Positions 1 through 59,162 of a DNA stretch of 64,000 bases are shown here, piece by piece (the stretch's first letter is position 1; every line of letters starts with the position of its first letter). Source of the DNA: Ciona savignyi (Eukaryota > Chordata > Ascidiacea > Phlebobranchia > Cionidae); assembly GCA_000149265.1 (NCBI GenBank), contig CH003213.1, positions 205,746 to 269,745 of the forward strand, written 5' to 3'. A program made the position numbers and the translations under genes. The notes beneath the pieces were generated by a model. The model was not told the origin of the DNA, searched no databases, and was given only the letters and a program-made list of their open reading frames with translations.

Positions 1-114
1 GGACTTTTTTTAGTACAACCTATCAATCCACCGGTTTAGCTATATCCATCTCACAATCTTATAGCTGACCGTCAGGCACGCTACAATTAAGCTAACAGTG
101 GGACTATATAACAG

Positions 115-48181
<48,067 letters not shown>

Positions 48182-48420
48182 CCTCTCTACACCGCACAAC
48201 GCAGTATTCTATATTTTTAAATGTTTTATGCCACAGCATATTCTTACTTTATTGACTTCTTTTTATTAACCTGACAATCAAGTGTCCCAAACAGTTTTAG
48301 AAAAGTTATCATTGATTTTTAAACTTTATTTGTACATCTTAGGCTCTTGATTTCTTTGTATAAATTTGATTTATTCTTTTACATTGCAAGATTAAACGTT
48401 TGGTACAAATTTCGGTGTCT
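48182..48420 (+). promoter_or_regulatory. Likely 3' UTR with ATTAAA polyadenylation signal at 48391
   Basis: AT-rich sequence follows the stop codon. The hexamer ATTAAA at 48391-48396 is a common variant signal, followed about 20-30 bases later by a GT- and T-rich stretch (GGTGTCTTGATG, then T runs). No AATAAA lies closer to the stop codon. The call rests on these short signals only. Confidence 0.35.
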
Positions 48421-48829
48421 TGATGTTTTTTTACTGAAATCTAGTTTCGCCCCCACGATAGACTCTTCACAAAGACTTTGATAAAGGGAATGCTAAATAA
48501 TCCTGTTGAATCGTAGAATGATGATTTATTTAGTCTTGCGACAAAAACTGCCTTTACACTTTAATGTTAAAGCCTGACGTAAGGGGACCAATGTTAGGAG
48601 AGGATATTTGATTTTTTTCTTCCAAGGGGAAAGCGAGGTAAGGTAATCACATAAAACCAATTCTTAACTGTACAATACTAGCATTCCACTAAGTCCCCCG
48701 TACCTGACAGTGGATAGGAAATAATCTAACGATTATCCACTTCATAACCTCTCGTTAACTGGGGAAACACATGAAATCCCACCCTATGTTCTAAAGGGCA
48801 CAAATCATAGTCTTCTATTAAAACTCGGT

Positions 48830-49577
48830 TATAAACAACAAAAAATAAACTATATTGTATTTTATTTGCCCCATATGGGCCATGAAAGCTTTGTTTAATA
48901 CAAAAGGTAACATAAAGCATGTGCATCGCAGACTTGATGTCCTAGTTACAACGGATAATATAATTTTTCGTTTCATTATTCACTACGCAGTATAAAAGTT
49001 TTTTGATATGATGATTTATTTATTGTGGTTAGCGGTAGTTTTAAGTTTAGACAGTTGCAAGAGTTAAGAAAAAATGAAAAATATTCACGACACATCAAAG
49101 TTAAAACACCATTATGTAGAAGGACATTAATATACACCAACTTTTTATATGTAGTTTAATAATAAAAGCAACTTCGTGTGCCAACCAAAGTACAGTTTGC
49201 ATAGTCAACTACCTAATTGGAATATTAGTAGTCCAGACCGTTGATTTGCATGTTTTTCGAATTTTAAGGATAGATTTTGTGCAGCACTTACAGTCTAAGT
49301 GTGCACATGCTTTTATTATAAATTTTGGCGTGCACGACAATTTATTGCAATATACATTGCTATATATATATATATATATACCTAATGCAAGCTCATTTCC
49401 ATACGGGGATATACAAAATTGGACCCGCAACCACAAAACCATCTATCTCTTAGTTTTTAAAATAGATTACTGGGTGCTGCAGGTTAAACTTGTACACATT
49501 CCTAACCACCTTTTCAACATCATCATTCGTATTCATGGGGTGTTCGTCGAGCACCCTTTCAGTGAGTGGGTCGATTA
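48830..49577 (-). pseudogene. Inverted copy of the NAT last exon and 3' flank
   Basis: On the minus strand, 49577-49459 encodes RVLDEHPMNTNDDVEKVV and YKFNLQHPV ending at a stop, nearly the same as the last exon of the NAT gene at 61432-61549. Homology continues through the 3' flank to about 48830 and matches 61550-61960. It includes the AATAAA signal (48861-48866 on this strand as TTTATT) and ACTACCGCTAACCACAA. The 5' part of the exon is missing; at 49578 it meets the 3' end of a SINE (GGGATAAACATGAATATCC). It is a pseudogene fragment of a second NAT copy in opposite orientation. Confidence 0.75.
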
Positions 49578-49622
49578 TTTCCATTCACGGGGATAAACAT
49601 GAATATCCTATCTTATATCCTA

Positions 49623-50290
49623 TCCAACTTAAATTGTGTCTGGGCCCAATACTTTTAAGATGAGGAGAGTGTTACAATGTATTACCTGATTGCGTGCATT
49701 GATTACCAACTGATGGCCACGTGACCAATATTAATGATTTTTACCGGTCGCTGTTGGCCTGACAACTCCAAATAATTGCACTTTCCCATTCATTCATTGG
49801 AAAGGACGAGTGTTACATGAACAAACAGAAATGACACAATACCAAAAAAACAAGAGACTTTCAGTACAATTACAGTTGATTTCAATGAGAAAAGTTTACT
49901 TGTATACGCAAAGTATAAGGTAATAATTTATTACTGAAATCTGACAATGAGTATTTTAATCATATACTCTTTAAATAAAGGACTGCACACTGTGCCGCTC
50001 GGGGTTTAGAACTTGGGTGCTAGATTCATAAAAAGTACCTTTTAAAATGTTGGCCGTTTTAAATACTATTCCAGGTTTCCCCACGCAGTTAGGAAAGTAG
50101 GGAAAAAGTAGAGAATTTTAAAACCTGTTTTTTTTCAGACCGGAAAAAGGTCGGGAATTTCGTGAAACTTTCCACATGGCATTGAAAAAGTATGGAAAAC
50201 CTTGATGATTAAATGGTAGATAAAAAATTATCCGATCTTTCTTTAATCTTTCTGTTTCTCAGTGCAAAGCTTAAGGCAGTTCAAGCAATA
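49623..50290. other. Intergenic stretch without recognised features
   Basis: AT-rich sequence between the NAT fragment and the THAP-like fragment. I see no coding exon or repeat array. Confidence 0.6.
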
Positions 50291-50293
50291 AAA

Positions 50294-50560
50294 ATGCCTA
50301 AGATGTGCAGCGTATTTGGATGCAGAAGCAATTACAATGAAGAGTCGTATACCAGGGTTGAGTCACTACCCACTCAAATAGACGACAAAGACCGTTGGTT
50401 AGATGCGCTACCCAAAAACCAAATACTCGTGCTTAAATTCTCAATATAACAAAAACATTAACATTTGTAAGCGCCATTTCGACTGTGATTAGATAACAAC
50501 AAAGGGTGAAAAGTATCCTTCTCTGCCCCCATCTATTATCCAAAATATGTTCCAGTCTTG
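50294..50560 (+). pseudogene. Broken THAP-type zinc-finger fragment
   Basis: The frame from ATG 50294 gives MPKMCSVFGCRSNYNEESY and DDKDRWLDALPK, the start of a THAP domain (Cys-x4-Cys, then the invariant Trp). The second half, NINICKRHFDCD at about 50457-50490, lies in another frame, and a later stretch (KYPSLPPSIIQNMF) resembles the AVPxxF motif that ends THAP domains. THAP domains occur in P-type transposases and in host proteins derived from them. With at least one frame break no intact protein is made, unless an intron explains the break. Confidence 0.45.
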
Positions 50561-50780
50561 CTTGAAACAGCAGAAACCTAAAGGCCGCACATCTTCAACT
50601 TCAGCTAATGGCTCTGCACTCTTTTCATCATCTTGGTCGCTGTACAGTTTGAAAAGAAAATAATCGGCCTCGAAAAACGAAAAAAGATTTTGTCGTTCCT
50701 CATGAAAAACTCTCTCCTAGGAAAAAAATTACCCACAATACACAAGGAGTTCCCACAAACTACTAAATGACATCACAAAT

Positions 50781-50826
50781 GTCGATCAGCTGTAGCCTCA
50801 GCCTCAGTTGTATGTACATTAAGTGC
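50781..50826 (+). repeat. Left copy of a 43-46 bp direct repeat
   Basis: GTCGATCAGCTGTAGCCTCAG to TACATTAAGTGCT here recurs at 53615-53655. This copy has an extra CCTCAG hexamer. It directly abuts the transposon at 50831. Confidence 0.8.
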
Positions 50827-51171
50827 TTACCATAGAATACTAACTTACAGATAGAAGGGTAACGAACTCGGCCGATTGTTACGGTCACGCTTGAGTACCT
50901 GTTTACTAAATGCTACCACAGTCAATACTTCGGTATTGTTTTTATATAAAATACATAGTTAAGACTGCGGCAGTTTTACCGAATTAGTTGTTTATGTTTA
51001 TTTCCTAATTAAAAAAACGTTATTTTTTAACCATTTACTATTATGCAGCAATAACAAGACAGATTTAGAATGCACAACCCGAACATTTCCACTGTACTAC
51101 TGTAGACTACTCTAGCGAATAGGCTAGCACTTACAGGCAATCAGATTGCCTTAGTCGTTGCGAAGTTAAAA

Positions 51172-51572
51172 ATGGCAGAGAGGCATTTTAATTGGGAGAT
51201 TGAGCGGATCAAACTGTTAACAACTGAAGAAGAGAACGATTTTGTCTCAGCTGAAAATATATGTCAAATGAGGTTTCCTTCTACGCAGTGTTGGAAAGGG
51301 CCTTGCCTGGTTATTTAAAGCTCAGTATACCTGGTTTGAAACTAGTCAAACAGTGGTGCAATGAATTTAGCAGCAACAGAGATGCAAATAAAATAGTTTT
51401 TCACTACCTAAAATACTGCAACGAAGCATCTTCTTTGTTTTGTGATGCATGTGCCAGTTATATAGTTGCAGCTAAACACCTTTTGCGAATTTTAAATTGT
51501 ATTGTTTTAAAACTACAAGCATCAAAAGAGAAAGCAGTTTGGGATTTCAAAGGAAGAACACGATATCATTGA
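51172..51572 (+). CDS. Unrecognised coding sequence inside the transposon
   Basis: The first ATG (51172) opens MAERHFNWEIERIKLLTTEEE and runs to a stop at about 51320. From 51261 a second frame reads YAVLERALPGYLKLSIPGL, KQWCNEFSSNRDANKIVFHYL and CDACASYIVAAKHLL and ends at 51570. The two frames overlap, so either an unseen intron or a frame break joins them. No family is recognised. The Cys-x2-Cys and helical composition are not enough to call a transposase. Confidence 0.4.
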
Positions 51573-51759
51573 GTTGAGTACTTGGCAGGGTATGTGATTC
51601 GTACATCATGAAAAAATATTCTCAAATAGAGCTGCAAGATTTTTTTTAGACCGAAACAGTATATTTGTTAAATGTGTATTGCAAAAAAATAATAAAACAC
51701 TATTCCAAGCATTTTTTCTTTGTGATTGGCTCATGACATACAGTGGTCCATGGATTTTT

Positions 51760-53183
51760 AGTACCGAAAGTGGTGTTTCCAACCTTCACCCTCTTTATAA
51801 TTTTCCTTATTGGGATTTTCTGATCGACTTCCAAGTGATCTCTGAAAAACAATAACAAAAATATAGTTTATACACATATATATATATATGCCGAGCTTGT
51901 TTGCGGTATAACATCAGGATAGGGCACTCCTATTTATCAGTGGGGTGGGAAAACGAAAATCAGTTATACACTAACGCACCATTAGTTATGTCCAGGATAC
52001 CTATTATCTTGCAGTTAGGTGATCTCATCATGCATTCTGTCTGTATACAATTTCCCCTTGCATTGGTAATATGCAGTGAGTGAACCTTTATTAACAGAAC
52101 AAGTTTATAGAATTGCAACAAACTAATAAATTGTACACTGTACAGACTTACTAAAAACAGAATGAATGGTAACCATCTGCGGACTGCCTATATTAAGTTC
52201 AGAAGAAGAAATGGACCAGCCACAAAATGATATCTCAATGACACGTGCATCCTAGCCTAATACTATTCTGAAATGTTAACAATGCTTAAAAATAATAAAA
52301 TTTTAAAAATGATAAACTGTCAAAACTTTATATTTCTGTTGTTTCTTACTATTATAACTTAAGGTATTACACTACCTTATATTAAATTGCCTTTCTTTGG
52401 TTCCTTTAACTCAGCAACCAAGATACTTTTTTTTCACAGAATTTCCATGTGTCTAAAAAAACAAATTATGATTACGTTAAACAATTAAAATATCATGCAG
52501 CATATTCAACTTTACCACTATAGTCTAATATACAATAATTAAAAAATACTCTGACAACTTGAAATTCTAAAATCTATATTATAATACCGGTAGTCGGTAG
52601 GTACCAATGATATCCTCAGATATACAGTGAGTCTCACAAATTCCAGCCTTTTATAAACATGTATAATAAATTTATAACACTAACATCTTTCTGCACATGA
52701 CTTACCATTTTACTACATTGTAGGGGTGACTCTAAATACCCAGTGTGGGCAGTGTATGGGCACACTTGAAACTCTGACCCCAACTCTAACTTTGGCATGC
52801 TGCCTGCACACTGCCCATACTGGGTATTTAGAGGAACTGCATTGTAGGCTACTACTACATTATAAGCTGGGCTGTTTTAGGCATATATGTGAAGGAAAAT
52901 CACACCTAAAAATTTACCTAGACAAAAAATAGTTACTGATAATATAATGTACCGACATACTTACGATTCTTTTTTCAGCATATCTTTAATATCATCGCTA
53001 GCTTCTGCATCTCTCATTGAAAGCAAAAAGTTAGTCAAAACAATTCGATTAGCTTTAGCCTGGCTAGATTTTGCCAAGTTTGGTCGATATACTGTGAATA
53101 TTATTGGGCACCTAACTTATTTTTTCTCCCCAAACTTCCGCGGCCACTTACATCCAGGAACGGGACACTGGGATGGCATTTTT
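51760..53183 (-). CDS. Possible small spliced gene inside the transposon, minus strand
   Basis: On the minus strand an ATG at about 53181 opens MPSQCPVPG and meets a GTAAGT donor. An exon at about 53092-52972 then reads YRPNLAKSSQAKANRIVLTN and LLSMRDAEASDDIKDMLKK, with CAG acceptor and GTAAGT donor, in matching phase. A last exon at 51842-51760 follows a TTTTTCAG acceptor and gives SLGSRSENPNKENYKEGEGW to a stop. Exons between 52960 and 51850 were not resolved. The product is unrecognised. Confidence 0.3.
52731..52838. repeat. Imperfect hairpin of about 107 bp inside the transposon
   Basis: CTCTAAATACCCAGTGTGGG with GCAGTGT at 52731-52757 is matched by the reverse complement of the segment ending GGGTATTTAGAG near 52834 (one mismatch in 26). 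The loop is about 50 bases. It could be a foldback insertion or a structured non-coding RNA stem. Confidence 0.65.
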
Positions 53184-53458
53184 TGCTTAAAAAACGTATT
53201 TTTTTGTTTAAAAAAGTTGAAACAACCAGCAATTCCGCAGGAGCTATCGCAATTCAGTAAACAAGTGCTCATGCGTGACCACTTTCTGACGTCATAAAAA
53301 AACAAACAAAGCGTTACCCTTCTATCTGTAAGTTAGTATTCTATGGTGCTTACCTACCGGACCACATGGAAACACGGATTATAATTACACTGATTCAGAC
53401 AAACATAGAAATTGTACAAAAACGGTAATATCTGCAACAGTTGCTACGATTTGGTACG

Positions 53459-53550
53459 GTCGTGTGGCCGAATGGTTAAGGCGACCGATATACATACCAA
53501 CTATATAAAAAATGGTGTAAGGAACTATCATGGGTTCAAACCTTAGCACA
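53459..53550 (+). other. tRNA-like sequence, probably a pseudogene
   Basis: TGGCCGAATGGTTAAGGCGA fits a D-arm with an A box, and GGTTCAAACCT fits a B box. The spacing, with a long AT-rich middle, would allow an intron or a long variable arm. The acceptor-stem halves and the T stem do not pair properly, so a functional tRNA is doubtful. Confidence 0.35.
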
Positions 53551-53612
53551 ATATCAAAAATTAAACATAAAAGTTGCCATGACTTTTTTTATTAGTTAAT
53601 AGTAAAGGGAGG

Positions 53613-53655
53613 ATGTCGATCAGCTGTAGCCTCAGTTGTATGTACATTAAGTGCT
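53613..53655 (+). repeat. Right copy of the 43-46 bp direct repeat
   Basis: Same sequence as 50781-50826 without the extra hexamer. Without the transposon the two copies would have been about 300 bp apart, flanking the tRNA-like sequence. Confidence 0.8.
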
Positions 53656-53837
53656 CAAAGAAGCTGTGTGGTATTAAGTTAAGTCACCTTGAAAGAACCC
53701 TTTTCTTTTTTAGAAACTATACCTGATACCAGAACCTGTTTGGTGTGGCCCCTTTTTTAATATAATGTCAAAATTCATTGTGGCTACAGAGGGCGATATA
53801 CAGTCTAAAGAGGGTACACTTGGTATCCAAAAAAGTT

Positions 53838-54135
53838 GACTTTTGTAATTGTCAAACCTTAACCTCAAAACCGCTGCTTACCATATAAAATATATCCTCT
53901 TATCAAAACACTGTTTTACTCCGTGGTAAATGATTAAACGAACTACAAGTACATTAAGCCTGTGATTTATATGCCTTGCGTTACTTATTTCTTAATTAAA
54001 ACTTTTATTTGATCGATATGTGCAAATAAAATATATTTCCGGTGTATGTCGTTTTTAAAATTTAAACAAAATAATAACTGAAGTTAGCGGTAAGTTTGTA
54101 ACACACACAAAAACGTATATTATAGCAACTACCTT
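53838..54135 (+). repeat. Direct copy of the NAT 3' flank, first part
   Basis: The stretch matches 61736-62060 in order: GTTGACTTTTG, AACCTTAACCTCAAAACCGC, then AATAAA at 54025-54030, AAGTTAGCGGTAAGTTTG and TAGCAACTACC. No NAT coding exon precedes it. It is the third copy of this flank in the window. Confidence 0.6.
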
Positions 54136-56221
54136 TGACGCGGGGGTTTCTGACGGCAAATTATGTTCGTCGGCATTGGCGAAATGAGCTGACGACGGAA
54201 ATGGACGATGGATGAATTGGATTTGTATGAAAGGTTGGTCGATTTTTTTCTAATGCCATGAAAGTAAAATACGTTGATTATTCTATAGAGATAGACCCCA
54301 TATTTTTTGATAAATCAGAATTTAATTCACATTGAAAATGCGACGACATAGGCTGCGACCATATGAGAACTTAATAAGAAGGATCCATAAAATTTCCAAA
54401 ACAGAAAAATACATTTTAGTGCTAAATTTAAGCAAAAACTACAATGTCTGTTCATAGCATTAAATGTCGCAATTATGATGTCCATTTTAGATTTAGACTC
54501 GCGTTGAAAAATAATTAAACACACGAAAGAATTATTAGATGGTTTAAAAATTTAAGACCAGTTTGCAAGAAACTGAAATATATTTATATCAAGTGGCCAT
54601 TTAATACACATGTCAAACAACTTTACCGCACACTGTTATTCAGTGCTCTATATCGTTTTGTCTTAATTAATTTAGTTTGCATATTATTGTTTTTCGCTAA
54701 GGTTTGGCGGCCGCGTCCGCTATATTTATTTAATTATACTTCTCTTTTTAAAAGGACTTGTTTAACGACTTTTCGTTTGGCAATCTTTTCCTGTTCTGCT
54801 ATTTGATTCGTTTGCCATTTTTTAATTCCGGGGCAAAAACATGAATAATAAAAAAACAATTAAAATGGTTATGTAGACATTTACTCCGAAATTTATTTGT
54901 TCTAAAATAGGAGTTCTTGTATTAACGTATATGATAAAAATTTATTAAGTAATGTTTTGTTTTTAAAATAAAAAGTAAAAATGATTTTTTGTCAAAAAAT
55001 TGTTAAAAATGTATCAAAACATTTTTGTGGTCAATAAATTTAAGTTTAGATAAAATTAATTTACAAGTCAAGTAAAAATTAATTTACAAGTCAAGTAACC
55101 CTTAAAATCCTTATTGTTAGACTCCAGCCTAACACTATTCGGTATGAATTTGTTTCTCATTTCCAAAGCACTTTACTGCACAGCGCAGTTGCTATAAGGC
55201 AGGGCCTGTAAACCGAAAATACCTCAAGTCAGAATCAACTGATCATGTAAACTGTTCAACTGATCATGTAAACTGTGACGGTGGGCAGTGTGTCGGGTAA
55301 AAATTCTTAGCAAAACCGAAAACCCATTTGCTAAATCTATAACAGCTTCGAATTGTTCCGACTTATCCTAAAACATGGTGGTGAACTAAATTATTCTTTC
55401 AAGTTTTAGGAAAAGCTGCAAAAGAAATTGCAATTAAATTTAGGAATCCATAAAAATTGTTTACAAAAGTTGGCTTATTCAATATTTTATGAATATTAAA
55501 AAAAACTATTTATTATGTATAAATAGATTCAAAAATATATACGCATATAAACAGAAGATTTAAAGCGCAATTCTGTATTAAAAATATATTATAATGGTAA
55601 TTAAACTATTGGGTGCTATTAAAATTAAGCCGGTGCACCAAATGAAAAATTTTGAAAGATTATAATGTGCTGTTCTACATTAAGTTGTCTTTCAATATCG
55701 GAAAGGAAATAGACGTAAAAATACCGAAAAAAAGCGTCTATGCGGTATTGAAATTGTCATACGCAAACGTACGTCGCCCTTACGATTAGCTTTGTGGGTA
55801 AGTGCAAAACTGGTCGCTTACTGGTCGGTGTTATCTTCGGACAGGACACCTGGCTGACATTGCCTGATGCCCTACGGATTGGTAGTTTCTAATTAAAGGA
55901 ACTTCCCAATCCTACATGACACACTGCAAAATCCGGTATTCTGACGATTGCCCGTGGGTTAACGTACATTGCGTTTCCCCACCCGCCGAGATAACCATGA
56001 ATATCCAATCTTACTTACCTTATGTAAAAATTCCATGTTTTTTATACGTTTCGATAATTTATTTTAATTCGATAAATAGCTATTTTTATGTATTCAAAAT
56101 TACTATGTACACGTATTAACTGTTCTGTAATTTAAGCGGTTTTAACTTTAGTTTGTGATACAATTTACCTTATCTGACAGGGTGATTAATAAGATCAACT
56201 TCCTGGAACTGTCAAATTACC
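54136..56221. other. About 2.1 kb of AT-rich DNA splitting the duplicated flank
   Basis: No exon longer than about 60 codons is convincing. It contains one SINE at about 55785-56015 (plus). The rest shows A/T-rich simple stretches and a short duplication (AATTTACAAGTCAAGTAA, twice, near 55060-55100). Confidence 0.5.
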
Positions 56222-56400
56222 AAGTAAAGGCAACCACAAAGTAATAAGTTGAATTTTACAACTAATAATTTATACACTTAAAACAAAACAAAAACCTATA
56301 ATGCTGTTTCATTCACCCCTTGTTAAAAATATGGATTGCCATATCGCAGAGGGGTACGCATTTGTTATGGTGAACGGGAGCTAATAGTATATTAATAGGA
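56222..56400 (+). repeat. Direct copy of the NAT 3' flank, second part
   Basis: AAAGGCAACC, CACAAAGTAATAAG and then AAACAAAACAAAAACC, CATTCACCCCTTGTTAAAAAT and CGCAGAGGGGTACGCATTTG match 62066-62280 in order. In the NAT-proximal copy these two parts are adjacent, so the 2.1 kb between them here was inserted, or was lost there. Confidence 0.6.
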
Positions 56401-59162
56401 GTAATGTTAGGGGAAACAGACCCACTGACATTATCATTTATATTATAATGGTTAATTAGAAGTGCTGGATTTTTTTCTAAGTCAGGGTTCAAAATTTCAA
56501 GAGTAAATTCGGTATTACCATTAGCCGCAACGCGGTAAACAGTATCCTGGGTACAGGGTAAAAGTAGAGGTGGCTAACGCATGTGGTTTACACTATCTAA
56601 ACTTTATTAGAACAATAATATGACTTTTTGAGATCCTCCCAAACGTTTCAGCAAAAGGTCATGTTCGGTCTGATAAGCATTGGAATTGCACCTGCAAGTT
56701 TTTAAACTTTAAATATATCTTGCTGTATACTGGTACTCCACAATGCCATGACGTCACCTTGTAAGATGGTCTAGCCGTGTCGTTTATTTCCTTCTTGTCC
56801 TGGATCGAAAAATGCATTTTGTTGGAACGTTCCGCCAAAACTACCTACGTAATAAAATCGCTAGACAGTACACAGTTAAATATACTATACAATCAACCAT
56901 ACAAAGTGGCACCTCCGGCACGCCACTTTTACAGCTAATAATCTTTTTAAACGCACTGTTTTTTAAATTACATAGCCTTTTAGTATATGATTAGTATATT
57001 TTTTAAGTTTTTGTTTTAAAACAATCTTACGCACGGATGACAAATTTAAAACATATTTTAGTGGTGACAGTGATATCGAAAATGTCGTATGCATGAATGT
57101 CAGATCTTGGATTAAGGCATTTAAACATTGGTTTGCAACAAAAAGCTGTTAATTAATGGTAAAGTTGGGCCACACTTTGGCAAGTGTTTTACCATGTATA
57201 CCAGTTTGAAAGCCAACAACTAAAAAAAGCTGTTTTTTAAATTACACTATTTTTTAAATTACGTGGTGTTTCTTGGCTGTGGTGTTCCTTGGCTGCAGAG
57301 TGACGTTAAATTCTTCTTTATTTTGCCGCTCTGCAGCACTCGGCATCGAGGCGGGTCTTGTGGCCCGCCAACCATATATATAGTTTAATCTGAAAAATAC
57401 GGGAAAAGAATGGTCGTTCCTTATTAAACGTCAAGAAATAATCACACACCACGTGATAGAACACATTATGGCTCGTCAGAATCTTGTCCAAGGCCCATTT
57501 ACACCCTTTATTGCGGGAAAACAGAATTTATACGCTTACGCCAGAGACAAAAATTGCTACATACAGCGCAGTGTTACTCCACTCTTACCTAGGCTAAGTC
57601 TATTTTTTCTGTCTTGCAAGTTGCTACTTAGTTCGTAATGTGACCTGGTAACACATATACAACAGTTATTACATTGGATTAAACACCTTTTCTGTAAAAT
57701 GACGACATTGTCATATGTACACTATAGAAGTATCCGGAGTGGTTGCAGTAAACTAAAACGATTAAGATGCCACAGATCAACCTATTAGTTTCTCTAACAA
57801 ATGCAGGAGTTCGAAATTTTACGCAAAACTATAACCGCAAAGCGAAATAAAAAAAATTAAAATCCAAAGATATCATCAATTTGGTGCCCAAGCGCTTACC
57901 TAGTTCGTTCAATAACTGACAGTGGTTAAAGGGGCTGCAGAAATTTTCGTCTCAACAAAAATAGCAAAACATCTTACTTAGAATAAACTCTAACTTCAAC
58001 GGTGGGAAAGTAATCACAAGAATAATGATCAGATTACCTCGCACCCGAAGTCGTTTTCCGGAGCTATTGCCTTGCCGTGTGTTATATTTTTCTTTTAACA
58101 GAACCAATCAATCCATTGCCTTAGGGCGATGTCTTTAAAATACTTTGCCTATAAAGACACAACGGCCTTGCTTACTTCGATTTCACACCCTTTGACTGTC
58201 TGCAAAAAGCCGACGCTTACCAAATTTTTTGACAGGCCATCGAAGACATAGCAACACGACAAAGAACACATGTATTGATAAATCTCCAGTTAAGTAAAGA
58301 AAAGCTAGGATTCTTACTCAGTGATGCGTATCGTAAGAAAGGCGAGCGAGTTGTAAGTAGCCACTGGCGATTCTGAACTGTTGATAAGACTGTCTCGTGC
58401 TAACTATGAGAGACATTCAGGGTAGCAGTCGTTACTTAGCAGTTCACCGTTTGTAAGTTGCTAGAAGTGTAATGTAGAGACACTTTACATTAAATACCAC
58501 GTACCAACATCCAGTTTAATTTAATTGCCATTTATTTCACTTTTAAGATATAAATAGAATAAAGCATAATATAAAAAAATATGCCAATAATGACAAGGGA
58601 AAAGAAAAGAAGTAACAATTTGAACAACTAAACTGCAGATTAGTGAACAGTTAAGCAGATACTGGCTTGATCGAACCAGCAGTATATCACGCTAGGTCAG
58701 CCATGTCGTGCGCTAGGTAGAGTGCTACGGCCCTAACTGACCTGTACCAGGTAGACGGCCGATCGTTAAAAATTAACGTGATCTCGATCTAGATCTAGAC
58801 TATATATAATACCGAGGAGGGTATATCTTACACGTGGTGTATTCAAGTTACCTAAAGCCCCTTTTTATATTTAAACTATTTTGAGATGATTTTATGATTT
58901 TTTTTACCAAATATAAGTTTAAGCTTGTGTGTGGCTGTGATAAATTTACGTTTTCCCCTGCTCGGATAAGACGTAATATAACCGGATGTGACTGAATATA
59001 AACAGATGCTACAGTACGTACTGCCTACAGCTATACTGCATTGTGTGTTATTATTTAATTTTTAGAAACTAAACATCCCATGAAAAAGTACAACGGTTTT
59101 ACAGAAAGCTGCTTGGTGTGAAACTAGTTATTTAAGTTGGACTGGCAGTTTACGAGTTGAAT
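56401..59162. other. Intergenic region upstream of the NAT gene
   Basis: No gene is recognised. It holds a minus-strand SINE at about 58000-58210 and a short GGCGGG/CCCGCC hairpin near 57353-57370. A TATATATAAT stretch at 58801-58810 lies about 360 bases before the NAT start and could be part of its promoter; this is weak evidence. Confidence 0.4.

Larger units (their letters stand above)
50831..53345. mobile_element. DNA transposon with 34-bp perfect terminal inverted repeats and 8-bp target duplication
   Basis: The left end CATAGAATACTAACTTACAG (50831-50850, continuing to 50864) is matched exactly by the reverse complement of 53312-53345. Both sides are flanked by the same 8 bases, GTGCTTAC, at 50823-50830 and 53346-53353. 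The element is 2515 bp. It contains a plus-strand frame at 51172-51570 and small minus-strand exons at 53182-53092, 52970 and 51842-51760 (next entries). Eight-base duplications and a CA terminus would suit P-type, hAT or KDZ-type elements; I recognise no transposase motif, so the superfamily is open and the copy may be non-autonomous. Confidence 0.85.

Noticed and set aside
49246-49596. 116-codon plus-strand frame
   Set aside because: It is antisense to the NAT last-exon fragment and includes a TA microsatellite.
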